DNA of 64,000 nucleotides from Tetranychus cinnabarinus. Its lineage: Eukaryota; Arthropoda; Arachnida; Trombidiformes; Tetranychidae. The stretch lies in assembly GCA_022266195.1 (NCBI GenBank), contig WHVY01000004.1, positions 7,271,501-7,335,500 of the forward strand, read 5' to 3'. A program made the translations under genes and the position numbers. This document shows positions 60,201 through 64,000 of this stretch, one piece after another (positions within the stretch are counted from its first letter, which is position 1; the number at the start of each line of letters is the position of its first letter). Below the pieces are notes generated by a model. It was not told the origin of the DNA and searched no databases. It saw only the letters and a program-made list of their open reading frames with translations.

Positions 60201-63200
60201 GATACCGTAAAGCTAGATCAAGTGCCATTAAGATTCAATCAACTTACAGAGGATATAAATGTAAACATCGTTACAATACGATCAGGAGAGGAGTTGTTCG
60301 TGCTCAAGCTAATTGGCGAATGAAATGTCAAAAACGTGAATACGCCAAGGTATGTCATCAATCAATCAATCATACCTTAATGGTCAGCGAAAAACAGCAA
60401 AAAGGCCAACTTAACAAATTCATTTCATTTCAACCTATTCCGGTCAAATCTCACATCATTATTATTATCACATCCATTATTATTTTTCAACCCAATGTAT
60501 ATACACAAATATATACATTCATGTGGTTAATATCTGTCAATCTGTAATCATTTTCATATGCATCATCCTTCACCATCATCTCTCTCTCAATTCTTGGGGA
60601 TGATCGGATGATGACCTTACAATCATATTTATCTTACCCTACTTCTTAGTTTTGTTTTTTCATGTATTTTTACTTGTTAGCAACGTTTTCTTACGATTTA
60701 CTCTTTATATTTATATTTAATCTGAACTTTCCTCCTTTCCTTTCATCACAATAATCCTGTGAATCCTTAGATGCTTGATAGTAGTTATCAAACATAATAA
60801 TGATGCTAATAATAATGATGATAAAAGATTTAAGTGTTAAAACATTTCTATTTATTTTCTCAATTTTATTTTCTTTCTCTTACAGTTAAAATCTATCATG
60901 GAAAAGAAGAAGGAAGCTGACAGAATTGCCAGTGAAAAAGCCAAGGAAAAATATGTTAAAGAGGAACACGAAAGAATCTCTCGAGCAGTTGCTGGAGTTA
61001 ATCATTTGGAAATACCTGCTGAATTAGCTTTCCTAATTTCAAAATTAGATGGTATTATATCTAATATATCTCAATACTCACATTTATGGTCAATCAACTA
61101 TTAGTCAAACTCATCATTAACACCATTGCTCACATTTACAATTTACATCTGATAGTGATTAGCAATACATTTTCAACTTGAGAAATGTTCAATTCAGCGT
61201 AACCACCAATGATTATATTTCAATCATATTAATTCAAATATAATTGATCCTTCCTATTCATTGTTTTTCTTGACATCTTTTATTCTTGAACTTGTAAGCC
61301 TTCAGCTGGGTCAATTGACAAAGTTACTTGCTCTTTCATCCTTGCTATTATTTTTTTCAATTTTAAATCTTTTTTCTTGTTTGATTTGTTTGACTTTTAG
61401 TTTATTGGCAAAATTAACTAATCTTAAGAAGTACTTTTTTGGTCTATTATTTCATTGTTTACTCTTGTTATTAATTTACTATTTTCAGATTGGAAATGTC
61501 AACAATCGGATAAAAAAGTTGTTAAATCAGTGGAGCAATTTGATTCCGGAACAATCCGTTATTCACTTCCATTGGACATTGATCAACATGCTTTTACCAG
61601 ATTTACCAATATCTATTTCAGAGCTCATGTCTGGGGAATGAAGCGTGAACCAATTAGAACACCATTTCTATCTAAGACAAATGAAACGGAATTCCAGGAT
61701 TCATTGTCCATTTTCAAATTGGTATAAAGACATTTACTCCTGTATTAATCCAACAACAGTAGCAATCATTAATAATTGAGCAAACTTACAACACAAACTC
61801 AATAACAACTCTACCTACTCATTTAACAAGATTTATCTTAGTTTTACCATTTTATACACATATAATATTCGAGCGTAACAAACTAACCAGACAACCGTTA
61901 CCTGATTATTTTTAAAATTTTCGTGTTTTTTTATTTTGAATCTTCAACCAATTGAACTAATCAATTATTTGTTCTTGTTTCATTTTCAGATACTTCGTTT
62001 CATGAATGATAACAACTTGAATGGTCATAAGGAGAAGCTGTTAGCTGATTACATTATTCAAAAAGGTTTAAGCAATGTAAACATGAGAGATGAAATTTTG
62101 TGCCAATTATGTAATCAAACCTGGAAAAATGATAATGAAGCCAACTTTGAAAGAGGCTGGCTTCTTATGGCCAACTGTTTAAGCTGTTTCAATCCAAGTT
62201 CATTATTGTATAAATATCTTTTAAAGTGAGTGGTCAATCACCAGAAAAAAAATGATCAACACAAATCACAATCAAATGGATTATCAGTTATTGTTAATCT
62301 TGTGCAACTTTTTGTGACCCATTGGATTTATTGTGTATAGTTACAGTTGAATGTCCATTGAGTTTTGATTGTCGTATTTGTGATTCTTCATTTTTCATCT
62401 TCTTATCTTCATATCTTCATCATCTCATTTTCATCATTTATTTATTTCTTGTAGGTATGCTTCTGATTATGCGTATAATGGATATAAGCATATTTGTCAA
62501 ACAAAGTTACTTCAAAGTGAACGAATTGAGCCACAAAATGTTCGCACTTACCCACCATGTCAGTTGGAATGGAAGTCAATGGTTAAAAAGGCTAACATGT
62601 GTTTAGAAGGAAAACTTCCCGATGGTTTGTTGAATTTTATTTTGAAAGAAAATTTTCATAGTTCCTGAAACTCGGATTTTTCAAGTTTCTTCAGTGAAAA
62701 CTCAACTTTACTTTTAACTGTGTTTTTGATATTCATCTTTTTTCTCATTTTATTTCTTTGATTGTGCCATAAAGGAGATATTAAAGTTGCTCCAATCACT
62801 TCATGGACCAATGGTGAAACTTTTGCTGCTGATTTGTTGCGTGCCAAAGGTATCGATGACACTTCTGGATGGACAGTTGAATTAGATGATGAAGGAGATA
62901 TCTATGAACTAAATGGAAAAGATTTTGTTCTTGATTTAATTTCGGAAATGGAAGTGATGCCTTCATTCCCTGTTTGTAAAAGTTTCTTCTTAGTCTCTCC
63001 TGATCGTAATAATAAAAACAGGAAAGCTAATCTAGTTAACAGGTAACATCTTTTCACCATTATCACCAATTAGTCAATCAGTTACATAAAACACCACAAC
63101 TGTCCTTGTCTTGTTGACTCATATTCCTAATTCTCGGTTTTCATTCATTCTTGTCCTTATTTTGTTTTTTTTTGTTCAGCCCACACAATCCTGAAAGAAT

Positions 63201-64000
63201 CAACAAATACGAATATGATGCTGATTTTGATGAGACACTACATTTATCATCCCACCAAGAACGAGAGAAACACATGAAAGAATCAGCTGATAGACGAAGA
63301 AGTAGTGGCCTTGAACACAAATATCATGACCGAGCATCTTCAAGTAACCGTCATATGAGAGCTCGTTCAGTTTCACGGGAACATTTGGTTCATAATACAG
63401 ATGATGGTGATAAATATGAAGATGTTGAGGATGCCTTGAGAGGTCCTGAAATGCGATATGTTGGTACTGCTAGGAATAGCTGTTCATTAATGTCATTAGA
63501 TCAAGTCAACTTAAGTCTTTCCAAAAACAGTAAACTTAATCGTCGTTACCTACACAAAAGTGGTAAAGAGGAAACCATTAGCAATTTGAAATTATCTGAA
63601 ACAAGTAAACTCAATAAACGCTATGGATTAGCTAGTGGTGAATCTAGTGGTTATAAGAAAGATTTACGAGGAATTAAAGATTCCAGTCCTTCTGATACTT
63701 TTGCTTCTAGACCATCATTAAGTAAACGTAGCATGTCACTACAAGAATTGGGTTTGGCTACATCAGCCTTAAATGATCGCTATTTTGCTCAGAATAGAGA
63801 TGTTCTTCAGAAAACTTCATCATTAAATGGTGGTTCAGAGCAACTTGAAACTCCCGGTGATCCAACAAAAACTTCCAGTCAGACAAGTTTAAACGAAATG
63901 AATCCTGAAGATATTGGTGCCATTAATAGTGGCGTTTATGGACGCAACTCCAAGGAGCCAGTTGAAATTATTAAAGGAACCAAACAAGGAATTCACCAAT
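54235..64000 (+). CDS. Unconventional myosin, myosin XV type (3' end outside window)
   Basis: Exons are 54235-54435, 54593-54702, 54848-54922, 54996-56597, 59903-60023, 60089-60349, 60886-61051, 61489-61721, 61990-62225, 62455-62624, 62775-63042 and 63180 to the window end. All phases agree, giving 1421 residues so far. Actin-based motor with a MyTH4-FERM tail (Drosophila Sisyphus/vertebrate MYO15 class). The motor spans about residues 35-700: VEDMVDLVDLNESALLWNL, YVGSILIAVNPYKMFDIYG, P-loop GESGAGKTE at about 130, switch I NNSSRFGKY, switch II DIFGFENF, and the C-terminal CIKPN. Two or three IQ motifs follow (about 710-790), then a charged segment and a MyTH4 domain (about 865-1020, WGMKREPIRTPFL, DEILCQLCNQTWKND). 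Next is the myosin XV-like YPPCQLEW...SWTNGE region and a Ser-rich linker. There is a weak GTTTGT donor at 62625. The start ATG is chosen because the motor begins soon after; an upstream exon is possible. Confidence 0.93.
56598..59902 (+). other. Myosin intron 4, 3.3 kb
   Basis: This is the only long intron in the myosin gene, inside the motor just before the converter. It is AT-rich with CT-rich tracts near 59640-59720. A patch at 57650-57775 that is higher in G+C has no frame. A hairpin lies at 59221-59246 (arms of ten bases, ACATGATATA). No nested gene is seen. Confidence 0.6.

Overview
This is a eukaryotic nuclear window: AT-rich, with intron-bearing animal genes, canonical GT/AG splice sites and long low-complexity protein tracts. 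A tract of (CCTAA)n, the complement of the TTAGG arthropod telomere repeat, together with capicua and a myosin XV-type gene, points to an arthropod. The small exons and mostly short introns would fit a mite or other chelicerate, but the sequence does not fix the species and I hold that only as a guess.

Layout. 1-1004: the 3' part of a canonical poly(A) polymerase. 4870-10948: capicua (HMG-box transcriptional repressor), seven coding exons whose phases all agree, ending about 220 bp before the ATG of a plasma-membrane-type Na+/H+ exchanger (11168-16509, eight exons). 17304-33432: a candidate secreted precursor. Its signal-peptide exon is separated by an apparent 15 kb intron from a large exon that ends in a four-cysteine module behind a KQRR processing site. 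33889-35971 (minus): an ILVBL/HACL2-type thiamine-diphosphate enzyme with an N-terminal membrane anchor, and a decayed fragment of the same gene just upstream. 38156-41989: a secreted, repetitive Pro/Gln/Thr/Val-rich protein.

41917-50921 is the most unusual region. A 3.3 kb block containing a complete XRN2/Rat1 5'-3' exoribonuclease gene is present twice, essentially identical, in direct orientation. The 2.4 kb between the copies holds a small gene that looks like an XRN2-binding (XTBD) protein, three back-to-back perfect palindromes, an interstitial telomere-repeat tract within a rearranged inverted repeat, and an orphan membrane-protein exon. 50922-54234 is gene-poor and carries a 560 bp fold-back element, a mariner-type MITE and a small hairpin. 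54235-64000 is the 5' two-thirds of an unconventional myosin of the myosin XV type (motor, IQ motifs, MyTH4, start of the FERM-side region), running off the window.

The neighbours do not form a pathway, except for the XRN2/XTBD pair, where the known protein partnership matches the physical clustering. Exon models come from reading frame, splice consensus and phase agreement only; there are no transcript data.
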